64,000 bases of DNA from Dichetophora obliterata (taxonomy: Eukaryota > Arthropoda > Insecta > Diptera > Sciomyzidae), in contig OY986438.1 in NCBI GenBank assembly GCA_963920525.1, positions 51,611,253-51,675,252 on the forward strand, given 5' to 3'. Below are positions 33,091-45,589 of the stretch, piece after piece (positions within the stretch are counted from its first letter, which is position 1; each line of letters begins with the position of its first letter). A program made the translations under genes and the position numbers. Below the pieces are notes generated by a model, which was given only the letters and a program-made list of their open reading frames with translations, did no database searches and had not been told where the DNA came from.

Positions 33091-33877
33091 GAGTAGGTTT
33101 CTAAATGACGCTCTTGGAGCTTGACTACAAGGCGACCAGCAAATGTAGCAAGCAACCATCACTAAGTTCCTCTGCTGACGCATCGTTTTTTTCCCTCCCT
33201 CTATTCCGCTGCGAAACATTGGATAATATAGCTTTTTCAATGTATATGTAGAGCTGCTGTAGGTTAAAATAAAATAAATTTAAAATTTTTGATATTTGGT
33301 TTTTGTTTGACTGGCCGTGAAGTCCCTTTTGATGCCACCACTCATAGTACAACTAGACAAGGTAGTGTTAGGGCTGAATGTGTTCTCTTTATTAGTGACC
33401 ATAACTGTCAAACTTAGCCATTTTGGTATTTTGGCCAATTTTTGCTTTCATATTGCATTCTCATTTTTTGCATATTTTGTATGAAATGTCAACTTCGTTT
33501 TGACAGTTTTGGTCACCGGCTTTCCGCTTCAACAGTATCTTGTCTAATTTTGCCATTCCACCACTTGAGATTTAGCTGCCAGGTAAACAGAAAGCATAGC
33601 AAGCAAAATGCGGTTAATTTTCTGACGCCGATTCGTTCATCCCCTCTAACGTTGTGCAACCTCTGTGAACCTTTCCATTCTCACTGCGTTGTTGATGTAG
33701 ATTTGAAATGTAATTGTTGTACAGTTAGCTGGAATTTTTTTTAAGACTTTTTTAGCGACAGTCGCCATATGACAACTGATTTATTTTAGATAAGAGTTTA
33801 AATCAATTTTTGAAATTTTGTACAAATGGCTGAAACTATTTCTTTTAACTAAATGTACTACCATATCAAAAATAAAT
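33091..33877. other. noncoding with a ~125-bp inverted repeat
   Basis: GTGACCATAACTGTCAAACT (about 33397) pairs with the complement of GTTTTGACAGTTTTGGTCAC (about 33500). I see no gene. Confidence 0.4.
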
Positions 33878-34506
33878 ACATATAATTCACATCATTTTTT
33901 ATATTATTTCATTATTGAATTAATTTAAAAATTTAAATCTTTTTTATATCTTTTTATATAATAACACAATATACATGCACGCTATATATAGTTTGTGTTG
34001 TGTATTTAAATAAGAATATATAAGAAATAGATAAAGTCTATTATAAATATAGTCTATTAATATATATATTACCGCATCGGAAATACATACATACATATAT
34101 ATACATATATACATATAAATATATATATAGTTCCTATATATGAACAATTTAGCTCATTGAGGAAATTTAAAGAGTATTTATGTATATTTATATAATAACA
34201 ATTACGTAATAAACCTGCAAAATAATTAATATTTTCAGTAGTAATTGGATAACTTAAGTCTGCTTATCCTAAGCATTCTATTTTTAAAACTGTTTAGCAT
34301 CAATTTCTTTTATGAATTATATATAATTTATATGCTATAGATATTTCTTAATTTTATAATATTTTATTTTTTATACACAACGCAATATTGACATGGTGAA
34401 CATGTATATTGTGTAAGTGTCATGATATAAATAGATATAAATAAACTTTAATTTTTATATTAATTCAATAATGAAATAATTTAAATAAATTATTTAAATT
34501 ATATGT
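33878..34506. mobile_element. 629-bp AT-rich TIR element
   Basis: Left arm ACATATAATT...ATTATTTCATTATTGAATT and the right arm complement pair over roughly 100 bp, including CACAATATACATG (33965; complement near 34410). The centre holds a TA/TACA microsatellite (34085-34135). Ends are estimated; no clear TSD. Confidence 0.6.
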
Positions 34507-34804
34507 AGTTTCTACATTCTAATCTACAAAATAATTCTAATTTCATATGCCGACTGTAGCTACACAATTAGAATTCACAACGTCTACAAAAAATTTCCAG
34601 CTAAGTGCGCCAACAACAATTACCAAGGAAATCTACAAACAAGGACGCACACAGAAGAACAAGATCATGGCGTAACTTTTAGAACTTTTTGATTTTCATC
34701 CCACATGTAGTATGAGCTGCAGTATGAGCTTTCGCACATTCCTACATGTCCATCCGACCTGTCAAATCCTTCCTACATGAAGGATAGTCCGAAACCCCAT
34801 ATTA

Positions 34805-34869
34805 GCATGAAAATTGTTATATAGCAGTAAGGCGGTCGGGGTAGGACAACGTCTTCCAGGGAATACTAA
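34805..34869 (+). mobile_element. Helitron 3' end fragment
   Basis: Matches the complement of 40181-40240 (TATAGCAGTAAGG, GGACAACGTCT). It ends GGGAATACTAA followed by T, i.e. a CTRR-T Helitron terminus, with a weakened hairpin in front. Confidence 0.6.
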
Positions 34870-35119
34870 TATTTTATATATAGGTTTTCGCTTCGGTCGG
34901 CAGTCCCCTCACTGCTATACTTTTTTTTTTATTACCTGTCGTTGCTCAACATTTCTTCTTCCCATTTTCGAAGAATTTTACAAAAATTTGCCACTATGCT
35001 GCACAAAAAACAAACAATTAAATCTCCAAAATTATATTTGCTCTTGACTTTGGAGTTCTCTCACATGAGGGAAGTGCAAGTTGCGAGCAACATGATTTGT
35101 TCTTTTTTTTCCAACAACT

Positions 35120-35494
35120 GATTTTACACTTTTACACTGTGACGGCCGTAGCCTAGTGGGTAGAGTGCGTGGCTCCTAAGCTAAAGAACTGCGGTAGCCC
35201 GGGTTCAATTCCAGCTCAGACAGAAAGTTTTTTCAATTGAATTAATTTTTCTGTTCGGTCGTCACCTCTCTGCAGACAATGGCAAACCTCAGAGAGTAAA
35301 AATTGCCATGTAAAGCTTCTTGAGAATATAAGCCGTTCGGAGTCGGCATTAAGCACGTAGGTCCAGTTTCTCGGTCATTTGTGATCAAACATTTAACAAC
35401 ACGCACAACACAATTGATCAATAGAAGCTAGGTCAAAGTCCTTCCAAGGGCTGAAATGGCCAGTTTATTTTTTTTTTTTTTTGATTTTGCACTT
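35120..35494 (+). mobile_element. tRNA-derived SINE, family 1, full-length copy B
   Basis: SINE from about 35139 to 35482: A box TAGCCTAGTGGGTAGAGTG, B box GGTTCAATTCC, a body with TTTTTCAATTGAATTAATTT and CTCTCTGCAGACAATGGCAA, and a TTTATTTT(T)n tail. GATTTTACACTT (35120) and GATTTTGCACTT (35483) may be a worn target duplication, but a few bases separate the left one from the SINE start. It is about 340 bp. Confidence 0.85.
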
Positions 35495-37535
35495 GTGTGC
35501 AAAATGAGATGTATTTAATCAGAACTATTTGTATTTCTAACAACCTAACAATGTGTACAGTAAAAAAAATAGAAAGCGATATTTTCGCTTTTTTTTACAA
35601 CGACCTCTATTTTCGCTTTGAATACGTCTGCATATCAATATAAACATTATATAAATTCTTTGTTGCAATTACTATATAATGATTCAATATGGTTATATAC
35701 CCCAATTTTGATTTTTTCATATGTTAAAGCTTATATGAACCTGCTTTTTTATTGCAATTTATCGAAGAAAATTGCCAATATCTAACCAGCGTAATATACT
35801 TTTACGTAACGTTATCTCAAGTAAAATACATGTATTTTGTGATTGTAAATGTTTGATTATATTAATTGGAATCTTATAAAGTTTCCATATAGCTTAAAAG
35901 TGTCCTTGCGAATGTCATCGCTTTCGTTGAATGTTTGGTTGTTAAAAGCTCATTTATTAAATATGTGAAACATTCTAGCTTTAACTCTGAATAGAAAGCA
36001 TGCATAACTCTGAGGCTCAACTCTGTTGAATCTCATTTTAAACTGTGTAGATAAAGATAAGTCAGGCCTTGTCTTTCCTATTTAAATTGAACATAAAAAA
36101 GTATTTTATACTAAAACGTCAAATTCTTAAACATTAATCATGTCACATACATCAGGTGATCTGCTTTTCTGCTAAAAAGCGTAATATAGTAGAATGAGTT
36201 TTTGACGAGAGTAATGTTACCTCGTTACACAGATTCTCTAATTTTTTACAATTGCGAGAATGTGGAGCCTAGTGTGCAAAATTGTACACATTTTCCGTTC
36301 AAAATTTAACTGGCACATCTTTAAGTAAGAGTAATTTTGTACCCTGTATAATAGAAACACATAAAATTTTTACTTACTGATACAATACAAGCATCTCTTA
36401 GCATTGTAATAAATATTTCCCTAACTCAATATTAGGAATATGTATTTTGCGTCAACGCTTTTTATCAAAAGAATTTGATACAAAAACAAAACAAAAAAAA
36501 ATTATTATGGGGATGCCAACGGAAATGAGGCGAATCAAAGAAAAAAAAAATATAAGGGAAGCTACGGTTGTCTCTCATAATATCTGGGGGTATTTCTGGT
36601 AAATTGATGTTTATGATTTTTGAAATTCCCATTTAATGTCGACTTATAAGCTCAATTGGTTTTAATGCTTACAAATTAGGTGATACAGATAGGATGCGTT
36701 CCGCTCATGTGTGCATATTTGCGACTGATATTGATGGGGATGAGCTTGCAAGTTTCGTTCGTGAGGCAGAAACGGATTTCCGATTTCGATTAGCAAGCGT
36801 AGCGTAAGGAGATTTACTTTGTGGTTCGATGTTAATAATCATGATGGTGATGATAGTGATGCTTTCGTTTGCGTTTGTGCTGTAAATGAGCTGATATGAT
36901 GACAGAACGTAGCATAAATGAGCTCAAACCTTGAATCGCTTTTGTTAAGGGGTGCTTCTGGTTAGAAAATTTTAAAAAATTCAAAATTTTAAATACAGTG
37001 TGGCTGATGTATATTGTTGTATTAGGAAAATCAAATAATTTTGTGTTAAGTTAATGTAATTTATTTTTTTCTTTGAAAATAAAATACATACATTATTATA
37101 AACTAACTGGAGGCTTGCAGCAGGAATTGTCTCAATAATCACTCGAATGAATTGCTTTAAATCGTTCAAAACCCACAAGAAAAAATTAGGCACAGTAAGG
37201 TCAGGTCAGACCTTAGGCCAACGAAATGTGGAGTTTCTTAAAAACAGCTTATCGGGGAATTTTCGAAAAGTGACAAGTTGCAAAAACTTGTTGAAACCAC
37301 ACAGACTTGAAAGGGATTCTCTTTCGGAAAGAAAAAAATCTTTCAATATCGTGTTATATCTTGTAGCAAATCAAAATGCATCAGGTTCCGTAGTCAAAGA
37401 CAAACTGATTTTTATTGTTGCTTCTAACTTATACTAAAGTAACGAATCTAATTAAAGGTAAGTATTCAGAGAGAGAGAGAGAGTAGTGATAAATTCCGCA
37501 TACGCTGAGAGCCACACGCGCATACATAAAAGTGC
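35495..37535. other. long AT-rich noncoding stretch
   Basis: About 2 kb without gene, element end or clear repeat. The frames at 36981-37437 have no domain. A short GA run lies at 37470-37484. Confidence 0.5.
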
Positions 37536-38042
37536 GCTGTAAGCATGATACAAAGAACTACAGATAAAGTATTGCGCATGTCCGCCATCTTTGCTGTGAC
37601 GTGCAAGGTGCTCATAGGCTGCAACGTAGTCACAATTTATTCATAGGGTGTAAAGATTTTAAAATGCCTACATTTTCTTATGAAAACTTGTTTTACTGAA
37701 ATGAAATAAATATTGTTAAATAAAGGACATGTCCAAAATAAAGTAAATCTATTTTTTAGTACTGTTTGTGAAAAAAAATTGCATATTTTGTAGGACTGTT
37801 TTTTCCCCTTTTTACCAATAGCCGCTTTACACAAAAAGTGGCTACGTTGTTTGATGTGCTTGACAAAATTTTGACTGTTCGTTCATTTTCATTTTGCTAT
37901 CTTCGTCTCTTTTTGACATTTTCTTTTGAATGTATTCATCAAGTGTCACATTTGACGAGCACCAATGACGAGGTGCGCAGTAAATTTCGTTCGTTGCGCC
38001 GGGAATACTTTATCTGTAGTTCTTTGTATCATGCGCTGTAAG
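37536..38042. mobile_element. 491-bp TIR element, 8-bp TSD, P-like ends
   Basis: Element 37544-38034. The 31-bp inverted repeats are perfect and start CATGATACAAAGAACTACAG. GCTGTAAG flanks left (37536-37543) and right (38035-38042), with one extra C at the right end. The CATGAT start and 8-bp TSD recall P elements; hAT is the alternative. Noncoding. Confidence 0.75.
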
Positions 38043-38059
38043 CATAAACTGTGAGAATA

Positions 38060-38660
38060 ACTCTGAATGCCTTGTTAGCAGAAAGTGTGGGAACGTATGT
38101 GGGTATCACTACAATCTTTCAACATTAAAACCATTATTTTTGAAAAAGTAAAGCCCGGAAATGAACCTTGATGGAACTGCACACTACATTCTAACGCGAA
38201 ATGGATGTAATTCTGTCTCAAGGAGTATTTGTGGGTTATAATCACTCTATGTTCAACAATTTTCTTTCTTAGCATTACCGTTTGGATCTAAATGGTACTC
38301 GTCAGACATTAAAATGATGTTCAAGTTGTTTTCGTCCTCTTCCACCATTTGAATTGTCTTCTGCGTTCACTTTGCTTGTTAGTTAAGTTTTATATGGGAC
38401 TAAGTTAAAATCTTTATGCATAATTGTCTGCTGATACCCATTTGAGCAAATAAGCTCCTTGTCGAAACTATATGATTGGATTGTGTAGCAGCAGCTACAA
38501 CAGCGATAGTTTCCTGCGTCTTAACTGAGGGGTTCCTATGATTAGGCCTTCTTGTGATTGTCACATGCAGAAATGTGCACCTATATTGTATTTGGACGGA
38601 AACTACGACTTCAAATTCGTGGAAGCGGCTCACAGTCCACATTCTTGTCTCATTGTCTCA
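38060..38660 (-). pseudogene. mariner-type transposase remnant (DUF4817 kind)
   Basis: Minus strand: RRPNHRNPSVKTQETIAVVA, TRSLFAQMGISRQLCIKILT (second half of the helix-turn-helix region), then decayed sequence with LNLVPYKT-like and KLLNIE-like pieces toward 38075. It belongs with the copies at 28750 and 48116. No catalytic residue is readable with confidence. Confidence 0.65.
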
Positions 38661-38859
38661 ATCCTCAATTTTTGTTAAAGTTAGAGATCAATCTATAAAA
38701 AAAAATGGAACACATAAATTGCACAGAATAAAGTTATTAGATTTTTTTTAGCACCTTTCATCAGCCACTGTGTATATCAAAACCCTGTTTTTAATATTAA
38801 TTTATTTGTTGCAGATATTGCTATAATAAGAACAAGTTTTTTTTATTTTTATTTATTTA

Positions 38860-41413
38860 CTAGCAAATACCCGCTGCTTCGCCTGCGATAAAAATATATA
38901 ATACCATGTAAATATTTTAAATCTTAAAATTGAAGTATTTATTTATATTGAATCAAATTCTAAATATAAAAATTATTGTGTTTGTTTTGTTTGATTATGT
39001 AAAAATGTTATAAATATTAAAAAATTACTTTATTGAATTTGAATATTTTATTTAAACTGTAAATGTTATGATAACATAAATTTACCTGGCTTTCTTTTTT
39101 TTTGTAATTTTTTACATATATTCTGAAAATAAATATATTCTTAAATTTAAAAAAAAGACCGTTATAATGACATCCAATTATGGCGATATCTCAAAAACTA
39201 TAGACTTTCTCAATGCACAACAATCCATTTTTGAATGGAAAGTCGTTTATTAATAAAATTAACGGTAAAAATAAAATCTTTTCTTTTCGGAAATATTTTG
39301 TACGGATATAAGGTATGTTTTAAAAAAACCTGTTATTATGACATTAAAAACATTGCGATATCTCAAAACTATGGATTTTCTCAGTATAACTCATTTTCTT
39401 AAGCCTCAGAATGAGAAAAAAACGATTGAAATTTCATGTTTTGACTTAGCAAGCAAACATTTCCGCCATTTTCAAATCGATTTTCATCAAATTTTCTTTG
39501 CTTGAAAGTTCAATTAACTAAATTTGGAAAATGAGAAAAGGTTTACTGTTACCTCACCAATACAATGTTTTATGTTGTTTTCAAAGAACCTCTAAATATC
39601 CAACTTGTACTCAAAAATAGGCCAAGAGTTACTTTTGTTTTACATATTTGTTTTTAATTTTAATTTTTTTTTTTTAATTTTCATTTTTCTTATTCTTTCA
39701 TATAACATAATTTACCTGCAAAAATTGTTTTTTTTTACACAAACAGTGTCTATCATTAAAAATCATTGGCCACCTATCCCCTCTATGATTTTTTGATGAA
39801 AAATAATTTGCCTAAAATGCTTTTGTTATTGTTTTTGCAATGTTCTTCAGCTTAAAAATTTAATTTATGTGAAAAAACATTTTCAAATAAAGCTTAAAAA
39901 ATAATTCTGTGAAAAATATTTCAAATATTTCAAACTGTTCTAAAGTTATATACATAAATCTATGTTTTAATCTTTTTCCTTATCTATATATTCATAGTTA
40001 ACGTTATAATTATAGTTTACTTTGTCCTGACCAAATTCAATGAAATTTTTATGATGGTTTTGTGAATTTGTAAAAGTGTAAATTGACCTTCGAACAAAAC
40101 ACATGCTAGACGTTTCCGTTTGCAACATCAACGCATGACGAACAGAATTTTCTGATATATACAGCATTCTTATTGATGTATAGTATTGCCCGGCAGACGT
40201 TGTCCTGCCGTAGACCACCTTACTGCTATATACAAATTTTCATGCTGTTCGGGAAAAAAAATTTATATATTCGCCATTTTTAGTACAGTTGCCGAAAGTA
40301 GCCGTATGAACTAAATTAACAAATTTTAGTCTATTACAACCAAAACCGTTTGAAGTATAACATTTTTGATTAATTCTGGGCGGTAATGGGGGTGTGGAAA
40401 AATTTTTTCACTTCTCATATCTCATATCTCATATCTCACCATCTCATACTCGAAACAATAGAATGCCAGAATTTCAGCTCAATTGAGCTTAAACCTAGTG
40501 CGCTTTGCTTTACTCCAAGCTTATCCCCCGAAAAGTGGACTAAACTAAAATGGGTGATGCCCATTTTTAGTAAAGTTAGCGAAAGTAAAAAGATTACCAA
40601 ATTCTAGTCTCATACAACAAAAATCGTCTGAAATATATCATTTTTTGCAAAAAGTGGGCATGAAAAGTAGACGTGGCAAATCTAGCATATCATATTACGA
40701 TAAAGTTGGAATAACAAATCGTTTGATACCTACATCGTTTGAATCGGTTCAGTGGTTCTTCCGTGATTGTCAAACATTCGTGCAGTGACAACGCTTTTAT
40801 ATATTCGTATAGATAGACTAACACTATCTCAAGTGGGGAAAAGCTGGCTGGCAAGGCTGCAAAACATAATTAATGCTGATAACTAAATTCTGGCAACTCT
40901 TCTCAATACATTAACAAAGAAAATTAATCAACAATGTATGAAAGCAAGAATCTCAATGAAAGTAAAGCTGGATTCACTGATCACCTTCAGCATGTTTTGC
41001 AATTTTTTTTATATGAAGTTTTCGCTCAGAGAGAAAAATTTCTGCACGCTCTTGAAAAAATTTCCGCACTTGATTAACATTATTTTAAATCACACAAAAA
41101 CATTCTGAAGGTTATCCGTGAATCCATCTTAACTACACAACATGGCTGCCGTGTTATATTGAGAGAAGCTCTCGCGACAAAGAGAGAAAAGCTTTGTTTG
41201 CTGTTATATTGTGCTGCTGGTTGAATGAAGGCATCAAATAAAATGCGTGATTTTGTAATAAATAAAAAATTCATTTTTCGAAAAACTTGGCAAGCTATAA
41301 CAATCTATATTATCATAGGAATCGAATAAAAAAAAATTATCAAAATCGGTTCAGCGGTTACCGAGCTTATTCTGGATCAATTTCGTGAGTTTTTTTTTAT
41401 ATAATAGTATAGA
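38860..41413 (-). mobile_element. non-autonomous Helitron carrying a second Helitron
   Basis: On the minus strand the 5' end is TCTATACTATTATATAAAAA (41413) preceded by A, and the 3' end is GCGGGTATTTGCTAG (38860) followed by T: the A|TC...CTAG|T arrangement of Helitrons, with no TSD. No Rep or helicase gene is present in 2554 bp. Modules around CGCCCATTTTTAGTA(C/A)AGTT recur inside (40255, 40555). An inner Helitron ends at 40813. A second copy of the composite lies at 61960-63335. Confidence 0.75.
40181..40813 (-). mobile_element. inner Helitron (633 bp)
   Basis: 5' end TCTATACGAATATATAAAAG (from 40813, preceded by A). At the 3' side a hairpin GGCAG...CTGCC (40192-40209) is followed by GGCAATACTAT, one base off a CTRR end. 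Short, noncoding. The same inner 5' end in the same context occurs at 62445. Confidence 0.65.
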
Positions 41414-41448
41414 TTTATTTAACTTCATTAGTCTTTGAACAATGTTTC

Positions 41449-41951
41449 TTATGCCGTGGTTATGCTAGCAAAACATGTTTGGTGTTCATTTTCGTTAATT
41501 TATTCTCTTCGCTGAAATGTTTGTTTGGTGGTTATGCTATAATTGGTGGCACAGTTGCATTATATGTAATAGTATGTCAAAACACAAAAAAGCACAACCC
41601 TAATTTGCATTTTTTTACTTATTATACATATATGTTATAGAATTGAAAATAAAATTAACGAATTAAAATATACGAACTGATATTACTTACTCTGAATTTT
41701 TATTATAATATCTTAAACAAAATGGTTTGCATATATCTGACATGCTAGCTAGATGTTTATGTTAAGGGTTACTTGAAGACACAATCAACTTCACTTTTTA
41801 ATACTTTTACCTACTTTTTTGATGCTATTATACAAAATGACTACAGCCAACACTGGAAAGTTCGGCATGTTTGGCGTTTCAATCAGCAATCAAAATAATA
41901 ACAACAAAAAATGTTCGGCAATCATGTTTGGCTAGCATAACCACGGCATTA
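41449..41951. mobile_element. 497-bp MITE, TSD TTA
   Basis: Element 41452-41948 with ends TGCCGTGGTTATGCTAGC(A/C) and the complement. TTA on both sides (41449-41451, 41949-41951). It lies at the 3' edge of a LINE remnant. Harbinger-type by its TSD. Confidence 0.85.
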
Positions 41952-42840
41952 TAGACTAAAACAATAAGTAATTGATTAATTTAAAATAACGTAACAAAAT
42001 GGTAATAAGAAAAATTCTCATTTGATTTTCGGATATGGAAAAATCGAAATTATGATTGCAACTTAAGACATTGAACAGATTAAGAGCTCTAAAAATAAAC
42101 GCATTTTCAGCATAGTTATTGCGACACATTTCCAAATAGAAAGGATAAAAATTTCGTAGAGTTCTAGCCTGTACATTAAACTTATTTATTTCTAACAATT
42201 CAGGACTATCGACAACACCTGATGTCATGGATATATAGTAGAGATAAAATATTTCTCCTACTCTCCAAAGATTTAAGACCAATTAAGAGACATCGGGCAC
42301 CATAAGATGGAATCGAACCTTCGACATTAAAAGAGCGTAAAGCAAACCTAGTAAAAGATTTTTAAACGCGTTCAAGTCTCAACTTATGCGTCGAATAATG
42401 CGGGTACCAAACAACGGCCGCATACTCAAGTCTGGAACGAACCAAACTTATGAACAACACTTTTAAAGTATAGGGATCCAAAAAGCAAGAACTGTTACGA
42501 CGAATGAACGCCAGCATGGCATAAGCCTTTGGAATAACATAGTCCAAATGTGAGGCAAACGAAAACTGAACATCAAAGACAACCCCAAGGTCTTTAAACT
42601 GATTAACAGATACTAACTTTGTAGACGCAATATGATATGAGGACGGACGAACATTAGAAGACCTCGAGTAAGACCTGAAAACACATTTACTCAAATTAAG
42701 AAAGAGACAATTATTAGAACACAATTATAAAGTTTCTGAATTTCACTTTGAAGATATTTACTATCGGACGAATTTTTGACTTTTAGGAAAATTTTTAGGT
42801 CATCAGCATATTACAATTTTGCTAGACAGAGCTCATACAT
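41950..42840 (-). pseudogene. LINE reverse transcriptase remnant
   Basis: Minus strand from about 42800: YADDLKIFLKVKNSSDSKYL (motif C intact), then SNNCLFLNLSKCVFRSYSRS, FKDLGVVFDVQFSFASHLDY, AMLAFIRRNSSCFLDPYTLK, SLVRSRLEYAAVVWYPHY. A frame change near 42300-42360 precedes the C-terminal SGVVDSPELLEINKF..QARTLRNFYPF. Same family as 24160-25200, to which it is closely similar in the SPELL block. Confidence 0.8.
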
Positions 42841-43129
42841 AGAATAATGAATTTCCTTAAACTTAAGACCATTAAATATTTCAATTAATTGTAAATTACA
42901 CATTTTTTTAATCGCTTGAATTGAATTGCATTAAAAAATTAAACATATTGGAAAGATAAACCAACAAGCTTTTTAAGTGCTTAAAAATAAAGACAATAAC
43001 GGGTTATAACTAAAAATCTCCACTGAGTTTATTAACATCAGATATTAAAACTATGGTATAAACATATACATATAACATATACTTTCTAGTTAAATCATTA
43101 TATGATAAGTAGATTTTAATCAATGAACT

Positions 43130-43675
43130 TTAATAAATGGGCCTCTGTCGGCCACCCATCGTAGTTTTGTTCGTATTTGTTAGCAAGCACGTTGTACGCC
43201 ATTTATCGACTTCCTGAAGGCACTTCAGGGTACGTTGTGTCAACTATATTATATTTTTAACCTTTCAACCAATCTTCTAAGCCAAAAGTTTGAGTTCTCC
43301 AAAAAAATCTTCAATTGGTAGGCATTGTGGAAAGTCAGTGGGGTTCCTGTCTTTAGGCACAAAATTATATTTTTGCTGACCAAGAACTCCAATGTTGTCT
43401 TTGCATAATGCGAAGAGGCTTTGTCTGGCCAAAATACTTAATCATCATCCTAATAATATTTATGAATAAATGGGAGCAATCATTTGGATAGATCTCTTGA
43501 TTTATTGCTAGACCACTTAGCTTGAAGTACGCCTCTAGGTTGTCTTTCTATTTTAAAGGTGCTCAGGATATCGACTCACATATCGACATTCCCTGAGCCA
43601 TAAAATGTTCGCATGTGAACTTTTTCCCTTTTCTGATTGCTGCTGATAAAAACGTACAATACGCTCTTGGAAGAT
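43130..43675 (-). pseudogene. mariner/Tc-type transposase C-terminal half, split by hAT element
   Basis: Minus strand, over two or three frames: QQQSEKGKSSH (43640), YVFWPDKASSHYAKTTLEFL (43430-43380, second catalytic D in WPD), a decayed NPTNVP..RPIEDFW block (43330-43290), and KLRWVADRGPF near the C-terminus (43140). The style W-PD.A..HYAK is a separate branch of the IS630-Tc1-mariner group from the DUF4817 copies. The N-terminal part should continue beyond the hAT element at 45013. Confidence 0.6.
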
Positions 43676-45012
43676 GTTGCTGCTAGTGTCCGACCGAATA
43701 TTCGGTTTCGGTTTCGATTTCAGTTTGTCAGTTTCGGCCATATTGAGGCCGAATAGCCGAAACTAACCGAAACTTTTGGTAAAAATTACTTGCGTCAGTT
43801 ATATAATTAAAATATATAAGTTTGGTTTAATTAAAATATTTACAACACATTGTACAAAACGAAAATTATGAATTCGTCATAAGTGCGTACTATTTTGAGT
43901 TTGTACAAAAGATATAAAGTATGCAATACTTTTGTAATAAAAAATAAAATAAAAAATTATCTCATTGATTATTATAGTAAATTTTAATTAATTATTATAA
44001 ACTTCAATATTCAAATAATACTTTATATTATATAAAATTTTTTTCTTATGAGTATGAAAGTACTTTTGCTTCTTTTAAATTTTCATATTTATAACCACCC
44101 TACAAACCAAAGTTTCCGAATTTGTCTGAATTCCGATTAGTTCGTAACTATTTCGAGAATTCTTAACGAATTCGTAACTATTACGCAACACTGATTTCGG
44201 AACATTTCCGAATACTTCGAAAGAGTTCCGAAATCAAATTTTCAAATTTAAATTGTGAGGTGTTTATAATATTTCGAGTTGAAAAAAATTGGTAGGTCAT
44301 GAGCCTAGCGGTATTTTAAATAATTTTCCATTTGTAAAATAATTTAATTTTAAACAACTTTTTCTTTAAAACCTATGATACAAAATATGGTTCTACTTTT
44401 AATATTTACAGATGCAAATACAAACGACATGTCAGATTCACATTTATAATTTATAATTTTTGGCATGTCATTTGTACGAAACATATAGTCTGGGGCATCT
44501 TAAGCCCTAACTAAACTTTGATTCGAAATTGTTATTTCATTTTGTATTACATACGGTATAAAAATCATTAAGTGATCGTTGCAAATTTGATTCTTCAATT
44601 CGTTACAAATTCGGTGCTACAATTAGTTAAGAAATTGTAATGAATTTGTAAGGAATTCGTTACGAAAACGATAATTCAATTGTTTACGAATTTGTTACGA
44701 AATCGATACGTCAATTCTTTACGAATTTGTTACGAATTTGTTACGAATACGATACTCCAATTCTTTACGAATTTGTTACAAATTCGTTACTAAAATTCCT
44801 TCCAAATTCTTCCACCCCTCCATACGATTGTCGTTACGAAATCGGAACGAATTCGGATGCCGAACTCGGAATAATTTCGAAAAATTCGTAACGAATTCGT
44901 TACGAATTCGGAAACTTTGGTTTGCTGGGCAGTTTCGATTTCGGTCAAATATTATAAAATATCCAAATGGTTTCGGGCGAAATTCATGTTTCGGTCGGAC
45001 ACTAGTTGCTGC
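43676..45012. mobile_element. 1321-bp hAT-type element, perfect 8-bp TSD
   Basis: Element 43684-45004, ends TAGTGTCCGACCGAA(T/A). GTTGCTGC flanks both sides (43676-43683, 45005-45012). Subterminal GGTTTCGGTTTCG-type words repeat at both ends. It holds another inverted-repeat element (44095-44931). No transposase. Confidence 0.9.
44095..44931. mobile_element. inner inverted-repeat element with CGTTACGAATT tandem words
   Basis: Ends CAAACCAAAGTTTCCGAATT at both sides in inverted orientation. The right half (44590-44930) is built from TTTACGAATTTGTTACGAA units of about 45-60 bp. The open frame 44738-45028 is produced by this repeat. Confidence 0.6.
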
Positions 45013-45108
45013 TGTTAAGACATTTTAAAGACTAACGTAACAAGTCCGCTGCCATGAGTCATATGATAAAAAGATTATAAATGTATTCACACTGACGTGG
45101 GTAGTTGG

Positions 45109-45141
<33 letters not shown>

Positions 45142-45490
45142 TCAAAGAACCAAGGCATGCGCCTTATACAAACAAGGTTTGGTCTTTGATCTGAAAGGAA
45201 AGGGATAGATTATTTAGAGGAATTGATTGGAACTGTACGTGAATTATTGATAAGGGGAAACAACTGCTAGTGTTATGCCTTAACCTCGGCAAGCTTTTCA
45301 AGCCCTTAGTTGTTCCATTCCTTCAAATTTTCCACAATTTAGTTGTGAATTTTTAATTTTCCATAATTCTTAAATGTAGGACAAAGAAAGAACAAAGAAA
45401 GTGAGAAGAACCATGCCCGAGCCCGGATTCGAACCAGGGACCTTTGGGTTGAGAGCCTAGCGCACTCTCCACTAGACTACAAAGGCCGGG
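45109..45490 (-). mobile_element. tRNA-derived SINE, family 2 (copy D)
   Basis: Minus strand: head GCCTTTGTAGTCTAGTGGAG (A box) and GGTTCGAATCC (B box), body with AACCTCGGCAAGCTT-like and GGCGCATGCCTTGGTTC words, then an A-rich tail (T24 at 45110-45133). A sister copy lies at 62548-62935. Confidence 0.85.
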
Positions 45491-45589
45491 TATGCGTAGA
45501 TTGGGTACTTTTGATTATTGCGAGCACCCTAACTGCAATTGAGTACTTTGTAAAATAGTTTTGAGCAGTGCTGCATGTTTATTTGATCT

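Noticed and set aside
44738..45028. 96-codon frame as a gene
   Set aside because: Produced by GTTACGAATT tandem units and the end of a hAT element.
45410..45495. tRNA gene (clear A and B boxes)
   Set aside because: The same head, body and A-tail recur at 62548; it is a SINE.
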